A model generated the notes under the pieces. It was given only the letters and a program-made list of their open reading frames with translations, made no database searches and was not told the DNA's origin. DNA of 64,000 nucleotides from Herbidospora cretacea. Lineage in GTDB: Bacteria > Actinomycetota > Actinomycetes > Streptosporangiales > Streptosporangiaceae. The stretch covers positions 124,001 through 188,000 of the forward strand of contig NZ_BBXG01000006.1 of assembly GCF_001570605.1 (NCBI RefSeq), read 5' to 3'. Made by a program: the position numbers and the translations under genes. Position 1 is the first letter of the stretch. Every line of letters begins with the position of its first letter. Positions 30,253 through 40,425 of the stretch are shown one piece after another.

Positions 30253-30928
30253 CAGTCTGGAGGCCGGATACGGCCGCGCCCGGGTGCTGTTCGGCGTCGG
30301 CCTGGCGGTCGAGCCGGGCCAGCTGGTCTGCGTCATGGGCCGCAACGGGGTCGGCAAGACCACCCTGCTCAACACGATCATGGGCGTCATCCCGGCGACC
30401 GCCGGGACCGTCACCTTCGAGGACCACGACGTCACGAAGATGAAGCCCCACGAGAGGGTCAAACTGGGCATGGGGTACGTCCCCCAGGGCCACGAGACCT
30501 TCCCCCAGCTCAGCGTCCTCGGCAATCTGCTGGTGACGCTGGAGGCGTCCGGGAACCCCCAGTCGGCGCTCGACGAGGCGCTCGACGTGTTCCCCCGCCT
30601 CAAACCGCTGCTGAAGCGCAAGGCGGGCTTCCTGTCCGGCGGCCAGCAGCAGCAACTCGCCATCGCACGGGCCCTGGTGACCAGGCCGAAGCTCCTGATC
30701 CTCGACGAGCCGACCGAGGGCATCCAGCCCTCGATCATCATCGAGATCGAGGAGGCGATCGAGACGCTGCACGCGTCCGGCATCGCCGTCCTGCTGGTGG
30801 AGCAGTACCTGGACCTGGCCATGCGGCTGGCCGATCGCTACGTGATCCTCGACGGAGGCCACGTCGTCCACGCCGGGACGGCCGCCGACCTCCAGGGAGA
30901 GGAGGCCCGCCGACTCCTGGCCGTCTGA
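30239..30928 (+). CDS. urtE: Urea ABC transporter ATP-binding protein UrtE
   Basis: 229 residues, LivF type. Walker A GRNGVGKTT near 34-42, the UrtE-like GYVPQGHETFPQLSV, signature LSGGQQQQLAIARAL and Walker B LLILDEPTEGIQPS. Last gene of the operon, followed by a terminator with a T-tract. Confidence 0.94.
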   Translation: MLSVDSLEAGYGRARVLFGVGLAVEPGQLVCVMGRNGVGKTTLLNTIMGVIPATAGTVTFEDHDVTKMKPHERVKLGMGYVPQGHETFPQLSVLGNLLVTLEASGNPQSALDEALDVFPRLKPLLKRKAGFLSGGQQQQLAIARALVTRPKLLILDEPTEGIQPSIIIEIEEAIETLHASGIAVLLVEQYLDLAMRLADRYVILDGGHVVHAGTAADLQGEEARRLLAV

Positions 30929-30993
30929 CCGTTCTTGACAGTTCTCAGTAACGGCGCAGCTCAACGGCTCGAAGCGGGGTAGCGTCTAAGTCA

Positions 30994-31057
30994 GGACCCG
31001 TCGGGGCTCTCCCGGACTTGGTGGCACAGTCCGGGCCGTCCCGGCGGGTCCCCTTTT
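30994..31057. terminator. Terminator after urtE
   Basis: Outer stem GGACCCG (30994-31000)/CGGGTCC (31045-31051) encloses inner stem CCCGGACT (31011-31018)/AGTCCGGG (31028-31035) and is followed by CTTTTT. It lies between convergent urtE and the thioesterase gene. A TTGACA at 30935 has no matching -10. Confidence 0.8.
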
Positions 31058-31071
31058 TGTGCGCACGGGAG

Positions 31072-31545
31072 CTACCGGCCGGTGGCCTGATCCCCGCGCA
31101 GCGTCATGACCGTGCTGGTGACCATGGCGGCCGGTTTCCCGTCGGCCCGCTGGATCTCGCACGCGTAGTGGGTGATCGTCCGCCCTCGGTGCGCCGGGCG
31201 GGCCGTGGCGGTCAGCGGGCCGCCCCACACCGGCCGCAGGAAGACCGCACGGATGTCGACGCTGGTGAACGACTCACCCGCCTCGACGAGCGTGGAGTGG
31301 GCGGTGCCGATGGCCGCGTCGGCCAGCTCCACGAGGAAGCCGCCGTGGACGGTGCCCTGCTGGTTGCCGTGCGCGTCAGGGTCGGCCGTCACCCTGACCT
31401 CGGCGAACCCCGGCCCGATCCCGGTGACCCGGAACCCCAGCAGCCGGGAGATCGCGGTGGGATGGCGCAGGTGGGTCCGGTCGCCCGGTTCGAGGGTCCC
31501 GGCCAGCTCGCGCCGCAGGTAGTCCAGGACGGACAGGTCTGTCAT
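31072..31545 (-). CDS. PaaI-like hotdog-fold thioesterase
   Basis: 157 residues. HGGFLVELADAAIGTAHSTLV carries the HGG and the catalytic acidic residue of PaaI/4HBT-type acyl-CoA thioesterases, with SVDIRAVFLRPVWGG in the next strand. The acyl substrate is unknown. It is divergent from a MocR-type regulator with only 18 bases between start codons, so that regulator probably controls it. Confidence 0.85.
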   Translation of the reverse strand: MTDLSVLDYLRRELAGTLEPGDRTHLRHPTAISRLLGFRVTGIGPGFAEVRVTADPDAHGNQQGTVHGGFLVELADAAIGTAHSTLVEAGESFTSVDIRAVFLRPVWGGPLTATARPAHRGRTITHYACEIQRADGKPAAMVTSTVMTLRGDQATGR

Positions 31546-31546
31546 G

Positions 31547-31595
31547 GGTGCGATGCTAGGAACGTGGGAGTGGTGCGATCAAAGAATTGTCCTAG
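31547..31595. promoter_or_regulatory. Shared promoter/operator between thioesterase and MocR genes
   Basis: Minus strand: TTGATC (31582-31577), an 18-base spacer and TAGCAT (31558-31553) form a promoter whose start would fall at or next to the thioesterase ATG (31545). Direct repeats GGTGCGAT (31547-31554 and 31572-31579) lie over the -10 and the -35. CTAGGA (31555) and TCCTAG (31590) form an additional inverted pair. MocR regulators commonly use direct repeats. Confidence 0.5.
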
Positions 31596-32925
31596 GTACA
31601 AGACCATCGCCACCGAGCTCGCCGAGGCCATCCACAGCGGCGCGCTGCCCCCGGGCGCCCGGCTGCCGACCCACCGCGACCTGGCCCGCGACCACGGCGT
31701 GGCCATCGCCACGGCCTCCCGGGTCTACGCCGAACTCGCCGCCGCCGGCCTGGTCACCGGCGAGACCGGCCGGGGGACCTTCGTCCGCGACCGGAGCGGC
31801 TACGGCGGCCTCGAACCCCGCCGCCTGCGCCCCGGCGATCGGGTCGCCGATCTGACCTTCAGCCAGCCCACCGGCGCGGACCTGGGCGACCTTCTCCGCC
31901 ACGCCCTCCGCGACCTGTCGGGCCGGGGCGCCCTCGACGCCCTGATGCGGCAGCAGCCCCCGGGCGGCCGGACCGCCGACCGGGCCGCGATGGCGACCCA
32001 CCTGCTCGACCGGGGGATCGACGTCCCGCCCGCGAACGTGCTGCTCACCGCGGGCGCCCAGCACGCCCTGGACGTGGCGCTGAGCGCCCTCACCGGCCCC
32101 GCCTCGGTGATCGGCGTGGACCCGCTGACCTATCCCGGGGTCAAGCTCGTCGCCGAGGCCCGCCACCTGCGCCTGGCGGCGTTCCGGGACCTCAGCCACC
32201 TTGAGGCGCTGCTGGCCACGAGCCGGATCGCGGCCCTCTACCTGATGCCGACCCTGCACAACCCGATCGGCCACGTGCTCGACCTCGCCGACCGGGAGCG
32301 GATCGTGGCGCTCGCGCGCGCCCACGACCTGCTCCTGGTGGAGGACGGCACGCACGCCTTCCTGGCCCCGGACGCCCCGCCGCCGCTGCTCACCCTGGCT
32401 CCCGAGCGCACGCTCCACGTCGGCGGCCTGTCCAAGAACCTGGCCACCGGCCTGCGGATCGGCTACCTCGTCGCGCCGGACGCCTGCCTCCCCGCGCTCA
32501 CCCGGCTGCTGCGCGTCTCGACCTGGGGGACGCCCCCGCTCATCGCAGAACTGGCGACCCGCTGGCTCCGCGACGGCACGGTGGCCGAGCTGGAGGGGCG
32601 TCACCGCGCCGACGCCCGCCGCCGCCAGGAGATCGCCCTCCGCGAGCTGGGCGACCTCGGCTGGCGGGCCCACCCCGGCTCGTCGTTCGGCTGGCTGCCC
32701 CTCCCGGAGGAGACCCGCGCCGACGCGGTCGCCGCCGAACTGGCCGGCCGGGGCATCCTCGTCTCACCGTCCGAGGCCTTCGCGGTGCCGCCCTACGCCG
32801 CCAGCGGGCTGCGGCTGGCGCTCGCGAACCCGCCCGTGGAAGATCTCGCGGCGATCCTGCGGGTCATACACGCAGTTCCCACTCGTGCCACACGTCCAGG
32901 AGCTCGTAGCCCAGCCGCTCGTTGA
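31564..32925 (+). CDS. MocR-family regulator (GntR winged helix fused to aminotransferase fold)
   Basis: About 453 residues from a GTG at 31564 (GTGs at 31570 and 31573 are alternatives). The GntR winged helix occupies the first ~75 residues (GARLPTHRDLARDHGVAIATASRVY), then a class I aminotransferase-like domain with the PLP lysine in HVGGLSKNLATGLRIGY and MPTLHNPIGHV. MocR proteins are PLP-binding transcription factors, not enzymes. The longer upstream frame overlaps the divergent thioesterase and is not used. The last 62 bases overlap the convergent GNAT gene. Confidence 0.88.
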   Translation: MGVVRSKNCPRYKTIATELAEAIHSGALPPGARLPTHRDLARDHGVAIATASRVYAELAAAGLVTGETGRGTFVRDRSGYGGLEPRRLRPGDRVADLTFSQPTGADLGDLLRHALRDLSGRGALDALMRQQPPGGRTADRAAMATHLLDRGIDVPPANVLLTAGAQHALDVALSALTGPASVIGVDPLTYPGVKLVAEARHLRLAAFRDLSHLEALLATSRIAALYLMPTLHNPIGHVLDLADRERIVALARAHDLLLVEDGTHAFLAPDAPPPLLTLAPERTLHVGGLSKNLATGLRIGYLVAPDACLPALTRLLRVSTWGTPPLIAELATRWLRDGTVAELEGRHRADARRRQEIALRELGDLGWRAHPGSSFGWLPLPEETRADAVAAELAGRGILVSPSEAFAVPPYAASGLRLALANPPVEDLAAILRVIHAVPTRATRPGARSPAAR

Positions 32926-33817
32926 TGGCGACCATCGGGCCGTTGGCGACCGCGTTCCAGGTGATCACCCGGGTGAGGTCGGGGCGCGAGCGCTTCAGCC
33001 AGGCCGTGTTGGCCTCCTTGACCCACCTCGCGAGGCCGCGGCCCCGGTGGGCGCGGACCACGGCGGTGTCGGTCTGCCGGGCCCAGCCGTCCGACTCCGC
33101 CCGGTGGGCGAACAGGCGGGTGAAAGCGGCGGCGGTGCCGTCGTCGGCGCGGGCGATCACGGTGTAGACGTCCTGATCGGCCAGTTCCCAGGCGTCCTCC
33201 ATCGCCTTGAGGTCGCCGGGGGACCAGAACTCCTCGTTGACCGCCAGGTCGTCGAGGGGGGCGTCGTTCATCGTCTCCATGAACGTGATCATCTCGGCGA
33301 TCGACGGCTCGGGCGTGCGGCCCCGCAGGAACTCCAGCCGATAGCCGGGGACCTTCCGCTCCGGCGCGGCGAAACGGGTGAGGTCGAGCACCCTCCGGGC
33401 CTGGGTGGCGACCTCGCGCATGCCCTTGGCCCGCGCGAACGCCTCGCCGGGGCCCGCCTCGGCGACCTCCACGAGCAGCATCTCGCGCTGGTGGGCGCGG
33501 GCCCGCCCGGCGGCGTGGGCCAGCAGGGCGCTGCCCACCCCCCGTCGCCGCGCGCCGGGCGCCACCTGGAGGAACCGGATCAGCGCCAGGTGGGTGTTGT
33601 CCTGGTCGGGCAGGTGGAACGTCACGCCGCCGACGACCCGGCCGTCGTCGAGCGCGAGCCAGGTCTCGGCGGGAACCGGGCGCCAGCCGCGCTCGGCGAG
33701 CAGCCGGAACAGGTGGGCGGGCACCCGGGGACCGGGCACCGCCCAGTCGGCCGCGAGCGCGTGGTATTCGGCGAGCCTGCCGGGCTCGGCCGCGAAATCG
33801 AGGGGGACGATGTCCAT
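32864..33817 (-). CDS. Tandem GNAT acetyltransferase
   Basis: 317 residues containing two GNAT modules. The first has the acetyl-CoA loop in [14 protein letters not shown] (about 88-101), the second VRAHRGRGLARWVKEANTAWL and NPMVAINERLGY-like NGPMVAINERLGYEL near the C-terminus. Both binding loops look intact. The substrate is unknown; relatives modify antibiotics or small amines. The stop region overlaps the MocR gene tail to tail by 62 bases. Confidence 0.85.
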   Translation of the reverse strand: MDIVPLDFAAEPGRLAEYHALAADWAVPGPRVPAHLFRLLAERGWRPVPAETWLALDDGRVVGGVTFHLPDQDNTHLALIRFLQVAPGARRRGVGSALLAHAAGRARAHQREMLLVEVAEAGPGEAFARAKGMREVATQARRVLDLTRFAAPERKVPGYRLEFLRGRTPEPSIAEMITFMETMNDAPLDDLAVNEEFWSPGDLKAMEDAWELADQDVYTVIARADDGTAAAFTRLFAHRAESDGWARQTDTAVVRAHRGRGLARWVKEANTAWLKRSRPDLTRVITWNAVANGPMVAINERLGYELLDVWHEWELRV

Positions 33818-33859
33818 GGACCCCAGTCCACCCCTGCGATCGCCGTAAAGCGACCGGAT

Positions 33860-34102
33860 TTACTGCTGGTAGCCCTCGACCTCGGAGACCGGACGGGCCA
33901 CCGCGCCGTCGGGGTTCTCGCCGATGCCGCGCCTGGCCCGCCGCTGGCGGAGCAGGTCCCAGCACTGGTCGAGGGACTCTTCCAGGGCCTTGATGCGGCC
34001 GCGGTCGTCGGTGGTGGCCTCGCCGCTGGAGATGCGGGAGCGGAGCTGATGCTCCTCGTCGATCAGATCGCCGATGCGGCCGAGAATCTCTTTGTCCTGC
34101 AT
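33860..34102 (-). CDS. DUF2630 family small protein
   Basis: 80 residues, MQDKEILGRIGDLIDEEHQL and then SLDQCWDLLRQRRARR, which is the actinobacterial DUF2630 pattern: a predicted helical hairpin of unknown function. ATG at 34102 preferred; a GTG at 34111 adds three residues. Monocistronic, upstream of and divergent from leuA. Confidence 0.82.
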   Translation of the reverse strand: MQDKEILGRIGDLIDEEHQLRSRISSGEATTDDRGRIKALEESLDQCWDLLRQRRARRGIGENPDGAVARPVSEVEGYQQ

Positions 34103-34164
34103 GATCCCCACTCTAGGGGCCGTCTCGCGGAGGCCACTCGCCGGGCTCTGATAGCCTCGATCCC

Positions 34165-34212
34165 ATGCTGCGCTGGCTGCTCCTCCTTAGCCGCCGCGAC
34201 GAGGGCCTGTAA
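34165..34212 (+). CDS. leuA leader peptide
   Basis: A 15-codon frame, MLRWLLLLSRRDEGL then TAA, with six leucine codons, five of them within nine residues. It ends inside the attenuator hairpin, 78 bases before leuA. When leucyl-tRNA is scarce the ribosome would stall on the Leu codons and change folding of the downstream RNA. Confidence 0.85.
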   Translation: MLRWLLLLSRRDEGL

Positions 34213-34234
34213 CAGGCCGGCTCCCTCGTCGCGG
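34194..34234 (+). promoter_or_regulatory. leuA attenuator hairpin
   Basis: A perfect 12-bp stem, CCGCGACGAGGG (34194-34205) with CCCTCGTCGCGG (34223-34234), and an inner CCTG/CAGG stem. The left arm is the last third of the leader peptide, so translation across it competes with stem formation, as in other ribosome-mediated attenuators. No T-run follows, which leaves open whether it stops transcription or hides translation signals. Confidence 0.75.
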
Positions 34235-34266
34235 TGCGAGTCACGCGCGTCGGCCACGTCCTGTGA

Positions 34267-36006
<1,740 letters not shown>

Positions 36007-36015
36007 GACGGATCA

Positions 36016-36047
36016 AGCGCGGGGCCGCTCCGGTCCCGCGCTTTTTT
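36016..36047 (+). terminator. leuA intrinsic terminator
   Basis: AGCGCGGG (36016-36023) pairs with CCCGCGCT (36035-36042), followed by six T residues. One of the few terminators in the window with a classical T-tract. Confidence 0.9.
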
Positions 36048-36141
36048 CTTTCTCCGTTACGGCTCCGCCTGCCACGGCGCCGCCCGCCGTCCCGGGTCCG
36101 CGCCGCAGCCGGCGCCGACCGGCCGCGCCGCGGCGTCGCCG

Positions 36142-37236
36142 TCACGCGAAACGGGCCGGGGACAGGCCCGCCGGGGGACTCTCCAGGCCGAGGACCATCT
36201 CGGCGCAGACGCGGCCGACCGCCGGGGAGATCGCGAAGCCGTGGCCGCCGAAACCGGCCGCCACGTAGAGCCCGTCGGGCCCGGCGGGGCCGATGACCGG
36301 GGCGAGGTCGGGCGTGATGTCGTAGCAGGCGGCGTACGACTGGGCGAAGACGACGTCGGGGAAGGCCGGGAAGCGGGTGGTGAACCTGGCCGCCGCGCGT
36401 TCGAGCTCGACGTCGGTCGCCTTGTTGAGGTAGCCGTCGGGGGCGATCAGCTCGTCGGCCGTGTGGGAGCCGATGAGCAGGCGGCCGTGGTTCTCGTGGC
36501 GGACGTACTGCATGCCGAGCAGGTCGGTGAAGGCGGGGACCGGGCCGATCGGGGCGCCGGGGGCGGCCACGACGATGGGTTCGCGGATCGCGCCGATCGG
36601 CAGGGCCACGCCCACCTGCTCGACCAGGTCGGCGGTCCAGGCTCCGGCGGCGACGATCACGGTGCGGGCGCCGACCACGCGGCCGTCGGCCAGGCGTACA
36701 CCCGAGATCGACGAGGAGTCGCCCAGGAGGGCGGCGACCCGGGTGTGCTCCAGGACGCGCGCGCCGCCGCGCTGGGCCGCCTCGGCGAAGTGGCGGCAGG
36801 TGGCGATCGGGTCGCCGTGGCCGCCGCGCGGTTCGAAGGCGAAGGCGGCGAAGTCCTTGGTCTCCAGGCCGGGCCACAGGGCCGTGACGTCGTCGTGGGT
36901 GACCGTGGCGACGTCGACGCCGAGGTCCTGACGCCGGGCCACGTTGTCGCGCAGGGCCGCCGCGCCGTCCTCGCCGACGCCCACGACGTGGCCGGTCTGC
37001 TGGAACCCCAGGCCGGGGTGGCGTTCGAAGAAGCGGGTGCCCTCCCAGGCCATCGCGGTCAGGGTGGGGCAGTCGTAGTGGCAGCGGACCAGGCCGCTCG
37101 ACTTGGCGGTGCCGCCGGAGCCGGTGGTCCGGCGCTCCAGGACCAGCACGTCGCGCTGCCCTCGGGCGGTCAGCGCGGCGGCGATCGACAGGCCCTCCAG
37201 CCCGCCCCCGATGATCACCACAGCGTGGGAGCTCAT
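36142..37236 (-). CDS. FAD-dependent amine/amino-acid oxidase (DAO family)
   Basis: 364 residues starting MSSHAVVIIGGG. N-terminal dinucleotide motif VIIGGGLEGLSIAAAL, then TTGSGGTAKSSGLVR, and the C-terminal GLYVAAGFGGHGFAISPAVGR of sarcosine/glycine oxidase-like flavoproteins. It would oxidise a secondary or primary amine of unknown identity to an imine. An upstream extension of the frame is rejected because it runs into the divergent Gfo/Idh gene. Intergenic gap to that gene is about 70 bases. Confidence 0.85.
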   Translation of the reverse strand: MSSHAVVIIGGGLEGLSIAAALTARGQRDVLVLERRTTGSGGTAKSSGLVRCHYDCPTLTAMAWEGTRFFERHPGLGFQQTGHVVGVGEDGAAALRDNVARRQDLGVDVATVTHDDVTALWPGLETKDFAAFAFEPRGGHGDPIATCRHFAEAAQRGGARVLEHTRVAALLGDSSSISGVRLADGRVVGARTVIVAAGAWTADLVEQVGVALPIGAIREPIVVAAPGAPIGPVPAFTDLLGMQYVRHENHGRLLIGSHTADELIAPDGYLNKATDVELERAAARFTTRFPAFPDVVFAQSYAACYDITPDLAPVIGPAGPDGLYVAAGFGGHGFAISPAVGRVCAEMVLGLESPPAGLSPARFA

Positions 37237-37306
37237 GGCGGGAAGTGAACAGGTGGCACATTGCCCCCATGTGGCCCGCCGGTTTCCGATGGGTAACCTT
37301 CGGGCC

Positions 37307-38200
37307 ATGAAGATCGCAATGATCGGTCTGGGGTCGATCGCCCGGAAGGCGTACCTGCCGGTGCTCAGCGCCGTCGACGGGGCCGAGCTCGTGCTCTGCA
37401 CCCGCGACCCCGAGACGCTCCGTGAGCTGGGCGACGCCTACCGCGTGCCCCGGCGGCACACCTCGGTGACCGAGGCGATCGCCGGGGGAGTGGACGCCGC
37501 GTTCGTGCACACCGCCACCGAGTCGCATCCGGCGATCGTGACCGAGCTGGTCGAGGCCGGCGTGCCGGTCTTCGTGGACAAGCCGCTCTCCTACCGGCTC
37601 GACGAGGCCGAGGCGCTGGTCGAACTGGCCCGCGACCGGGGCGTCCCGCTCATGGTCGGCTTCAACCGCCGGTACGCCCCCGGCCTCACCGCCCTCAGGG
37701 AGCTCCCGCGCGACCTGGTCATCCTGCAGAAGAACCGGCACACCCGGCCGGAGGAGCCGCGCCGGATGGTCTACGACGACTTCATCCACGTCGCCGACAC
37801 CCTGCGGTTCCTGGTCCCCGGCGAGGTCACCGAGACCTCGGTACGGGTCCGCACGCAGGGGAGCCTGCTGGAGCACGTCGTGCTCGAACTGTCCGGCGAC
37901 GGGTTCACCGCCCTCGGGATCATGTCGCGGGTGAGCGGCCAGACCGAGGAGACCTGCGAGGTCATCGGCCGGGGCGAGAAGCGCAAGGTGCTCGACCTCG
38001 GCGACGAGGTCACCTTCACCGAGGACGGCGAGACCAGGCTGCGGCGTCCCGACTGGGTCTCGGTCGGGACGCAGCGCGGTTTCACCGGCGCGTGCCTGGC
38101 GTTCCTGGGCGCGGTCGGCGAGGGCAGGCTGCTCGACGCGGGCGACGCGCTGGAGACGCACCGCCTGTGCGAGCGGATCGTCGAACGGGCTCAGCGGTAG
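37307..38200 (+). CDS. Gfo/Idh/MocA-family oxidoreductase
   Basis: 297 residues. N-terminal Rossmann fold with MIGLGSIARKAYLPVL and the family EKP-like motif as VDKPLSYR, then a C-terminal alpha/beta domain. NAD(P)-dependent oxidation/reduction of a sugar or inositol-like substrate is the family activity. The start is the ATG at 37307; the ATG at 37289 is in frame. Overlaps the convergent phytase-like gene by ten bases. Confidence 0.82.
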   Translation: MKIAMIGLGSIARKAYLPVLSAVDGAELVLCTRDPETLRELGDAYRVPRRHTSVTEAIAGGVDAAFVHTATESHPAIVTELVEAGVPVFVDKPLSYRLDEAEALVELARDRGVPLMVGFNRRYAPGLTALRELPRDLVILQKNRHTRPEEPRRMVYDDFIHVADTLRFLVPGEVTETSVRVRTQGSLLEHVVLELSGDGFTALGIMSRVSGQTEETCEVIGRGEKRKVLDLGDEVTFTEDGETRLRRPDWVSVGTQRGFTGACLAFLGAVGEGRLLDAGDALETHRLCERIVERAQR

Positions 38201-39369
38201 ACACGGCGGTCCGCGCCGAGGCCCCTGGCCAGCCTGACGGTGATGAACTCGGTGTCGTCGGGCACGCCGGGGGCGCGGCCGCTCGACGACGGGAAGTTGT
38301 TGTCGGCCAGGACGCCGAGGGTGCGGTCGCCGAGGACGACGAGGTCCTCGATCGTCTCGAACGGGAAGGTGAAGGTCGCCGGGAAGCCGCCGATCCGCCG
38401 GGGGTTGGCGAGGTCCATCAGGTCGGCGACCTGCCGCTTGTCCGTCGTCCCGTCCTTCCTCAGGGTGACCAGGAAGATCTTCTTGAAGACGGCGGCGGCG
38501 CCCTGGCCGCTGTCGCGCTCGATCACCAGGAAGCGCTCGCGGCCGACCGCGGCGAAGTCGCCGACGGCGTGGGCGGCGGAGTCCAGCGGGTAGGTCCAGC
38601 GCCTGCCGGTGTAGGCGCGCCCGCGCAGGTCGAACTCGTTGATCCGCAGCGAGGTCGCCGGGTCGCCGGTGACGGGGCCCTCCAGCAGCGGGTAGAGCGT
38701 CGTGCCGTCGACCGACCGGGCCAGGCCCTCGAAGCCCCTGCTGACGCCGAGGTTCGGGGCCGCGCCGTCCAGGTGGGGGTGCTGCGGCGACCGGACGCCG
38801 GGCAGCGCGATCGGCGCCTCCAGTAGCCGGCCCCCGGCGTCGGCGTGCAGCAGGAATGGGCCGAACTCGTCGCCGAACCAGAACGTGCCGTCGGCGGTCC
38901 GCACGACCGACTCGACGTCGAAGTCGGCGCCGGTCAGCCTGCGGTCGGCCCGGGTCAGCGCGAACGGCGCCTTCCCGGCCGGGTCGCTCAGGTCGAACCC
39001 GCCGAGCACCGTGACGGTGTTCCTCCGGAAGTCCGGCCTGATGTGGTGCACGCGCAGGACGAAGTCGGCGCTGTTCGCCTTGGTGCCGAAACCGTTGTCC
39101 GACATCGCCAGGAAGGTGCCGTCGCCGTTGCGCACGACCCCCGAGAAGCCCTGCACCGGCTGACCCGGGAACGGCGCGGTGACGCCGTTCACGGGCGTGG
39201 TGCCCAGCGCGGAGCCGGACGGCTCGCTGGCCGGCACGTAGGTCAGCGCCGGCAGCGACGCGAAACCGGTCAGCGTGGCGCGGCCGAACGGCTCCCCGTG
39301 GCGCGGGTTCCCCGCCGCGACGGCCGTGGCCAGCGCGGCGGCGGTCAGGACGACGATCGTTTTCCTCAT
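38191..39369 (-). CDS. Secreted esterase-like/phytase-like protein
   Basis: 392 residues. The signal peptide (MRKTIVVLTAAALATAVAAG) is followed by a beta-propeller-like domain with FSGVVRNGDGTFLAMSDNGFGTK, ADFDVESVVRTADGTFWFGDEFGPF and GFEGLARSVDGTTLYPLLEGP, the features of the family called esterase-like activity of phytase. Exported; substrate not established. The acidic loops may bind metal. Confidence 0.8.
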   Translation of the reverse strand: MRKTIVVLTAAALATAVAAGNPRHGEPFGRATLTGFASLPALTYVPASEPSGSALGTTPVNGVTAPFPGQPVQGFSGVVRNGDGTFLAMSDNGFGTKANSADFVLRVHHIRPDFRRNTVTVLGGFDLSDPAGKAPFALTRADRRLTGADFDVESVVRTADGTFWFGDEFGPFLLHADAGGRLLEAPIALPGVRSPQHPHLDGAAPNLGVSRGFEGLARSVDGTTLYPLLEGPVTGDPATSLRINEFDLRGRAYTGRRWTYPLDSAAHAVGDFAAVGRERFLVIERDSGQGAAAVFKKIFLVTLRKDGTTDKRQVADLMDLANPRRIGGFPATFTFPFETIEDLVVLGDRTLGVLADNNFPSSSGRAPGVPDDTEFITVRLARGLGADRRVYR

Positions 39370-39403
39370 GAACCCGCTACCGGTGCCCGCTCTGGTGAAG
39401 GTG

Positions 39404-40402
39404 TCAGACGCTTCTCGACCGGCAGGCGTCGGCCACCCGGCCGACGGCGATCACATGGGCAGCCTGGCGCAGCGTCAGGCCTTTGTCACGTGACAACGCC
39501 CTGACGGCGCGGTAGGCGGGTTCCAGGTGCTCGCGCAGCCGGGAGCCGAGGTCGCCGAGCCCCCACTCGCTGTGCGAGGCGATGGCGCCCCCGGCGTTGG
39601 CCAGGAGGTCGGGCACGACCACACACCCCTTCCCGGCCAGGATCTGGTCGGCCGCCGGGGTGACCGGGCCGTTGGCGGCCTCGACGACCGTCCGGGCCCG
39701 CACGCCGGTGGCGTTGTGGGCGGTGACGCCGCCCTCGGTGAGGACGAGCACGTCGGCGTCGGCGGTCAGCGCAGTGGTCGACGCAGTGCCGTGGAGCACG
39801 AAACCGGTCGCGGCGAGCGTGGCCGTGACCGCGTTCGCGACCCCGCCCGAACCGTGGACCGCCACGGTCCGGCCGTCGCCCGGGCCGAGCAGGACCCGCA
39901 CCCCGAGTGCGACCGCCTCGGCCAGGTCGGGCCCGGTGGTCGGGAAGGGCATGTCCCGGCCGACGAGCGGCTGGATCTCGTGGGTGTAGCGGCGGGTGAG
40001 CCGTTCGAGCTCGCGCTCGGTCAGGCCGGCCGGGTCGACGGCCACCCCGCCCTTCGCGCCTCCGTAGGGCAGCCCGGTCAGGGCGCACGTCCAGGTCAGG
40101 CCCATGGCCAGGGCGGTGACCTCGTCGAGGTCGGTGCCGGGATGGAACCGCACCCCGCCCTTCGCCGGGCCGCGCGACAGGTTGTGCTGGACCCGGTAGC
40201 CCTCGATCACGTCGATCCGGCCGTCTTCCCGGCGGACCGGGACCGAGACGGTCAGCGAGCGGCGGGGCGTGGCGAGGAGCTGGTGCAGGCCCTCGTCCAG
40301 AGAGAGGAAGCGGGCGGCCTCGGCGAGGTGGTGCTGGGCCGAGGCCAGCGGCGCTGCCGCTGATCGTGCCGACGACACTGTCGGGATTTCCATGACGGTC
40401 AT
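39404..40402 (-). CDS. Shortened Glu/Leu/Phe/Val dehydrogenase homologue, probably altered catalysis
   Basis: 332 residues against about 410-420 for the family. The first ~135 residues match well (VQHNLSRGPAKGGVRFHP, GLPYGGAKGGVAVDP, including both substrate lysines). Next to VGRDMPFPTTG a block of about 45 residues is missing: this normally holds the PAPDVNT catalytic Asp, the MAWMMDEY helix and the TGRG loop. The Rossmann part is compact (VAVHGSGGVANAV). An intact frame throughout, so not a simple frameshift. A regulatory or altered-specificity role is possible. Confidence 0.75.
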   Translation of the reverse strand: MTVMEIPTVSSARSAAAPLASAQHHLAEAARFLSLDEGLHQLLATPRRSLTVSVPVRREDGRIDVIEGYRVQHNLSRGPAKGGVRFHPGTDLDEVTALAMGLTWTCALTGLPYGGAKGGVAVDPAGLTERELERLTRRYTHEIQPLVGRDMPFPTTGPDLAEAVALGVRVLLGPGDGRTVAVHGSGGVANAVTATLAATGFVLHGTASTTALTADADVLVLTEGGVTAHNATGVRARTVVEAANGPVTPAADQILAGKGCVVVPDLLANAGGAIASHSEWGLGDLGSRLREHLEPAYRAVRALSRDKGLTLRQAAHVIAVGRVADACRSRSV

Positions 40403-40425
40403 AGCTGGTGGTGCCTCTCGGATTG

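Noticed and set aside
31018-31563. N-terminal extension of the MocR frame
   Set aside because: It would lie antisense to the PaaI thioesterase and has no GntR-like content; the GntR domain begins right after 31564.
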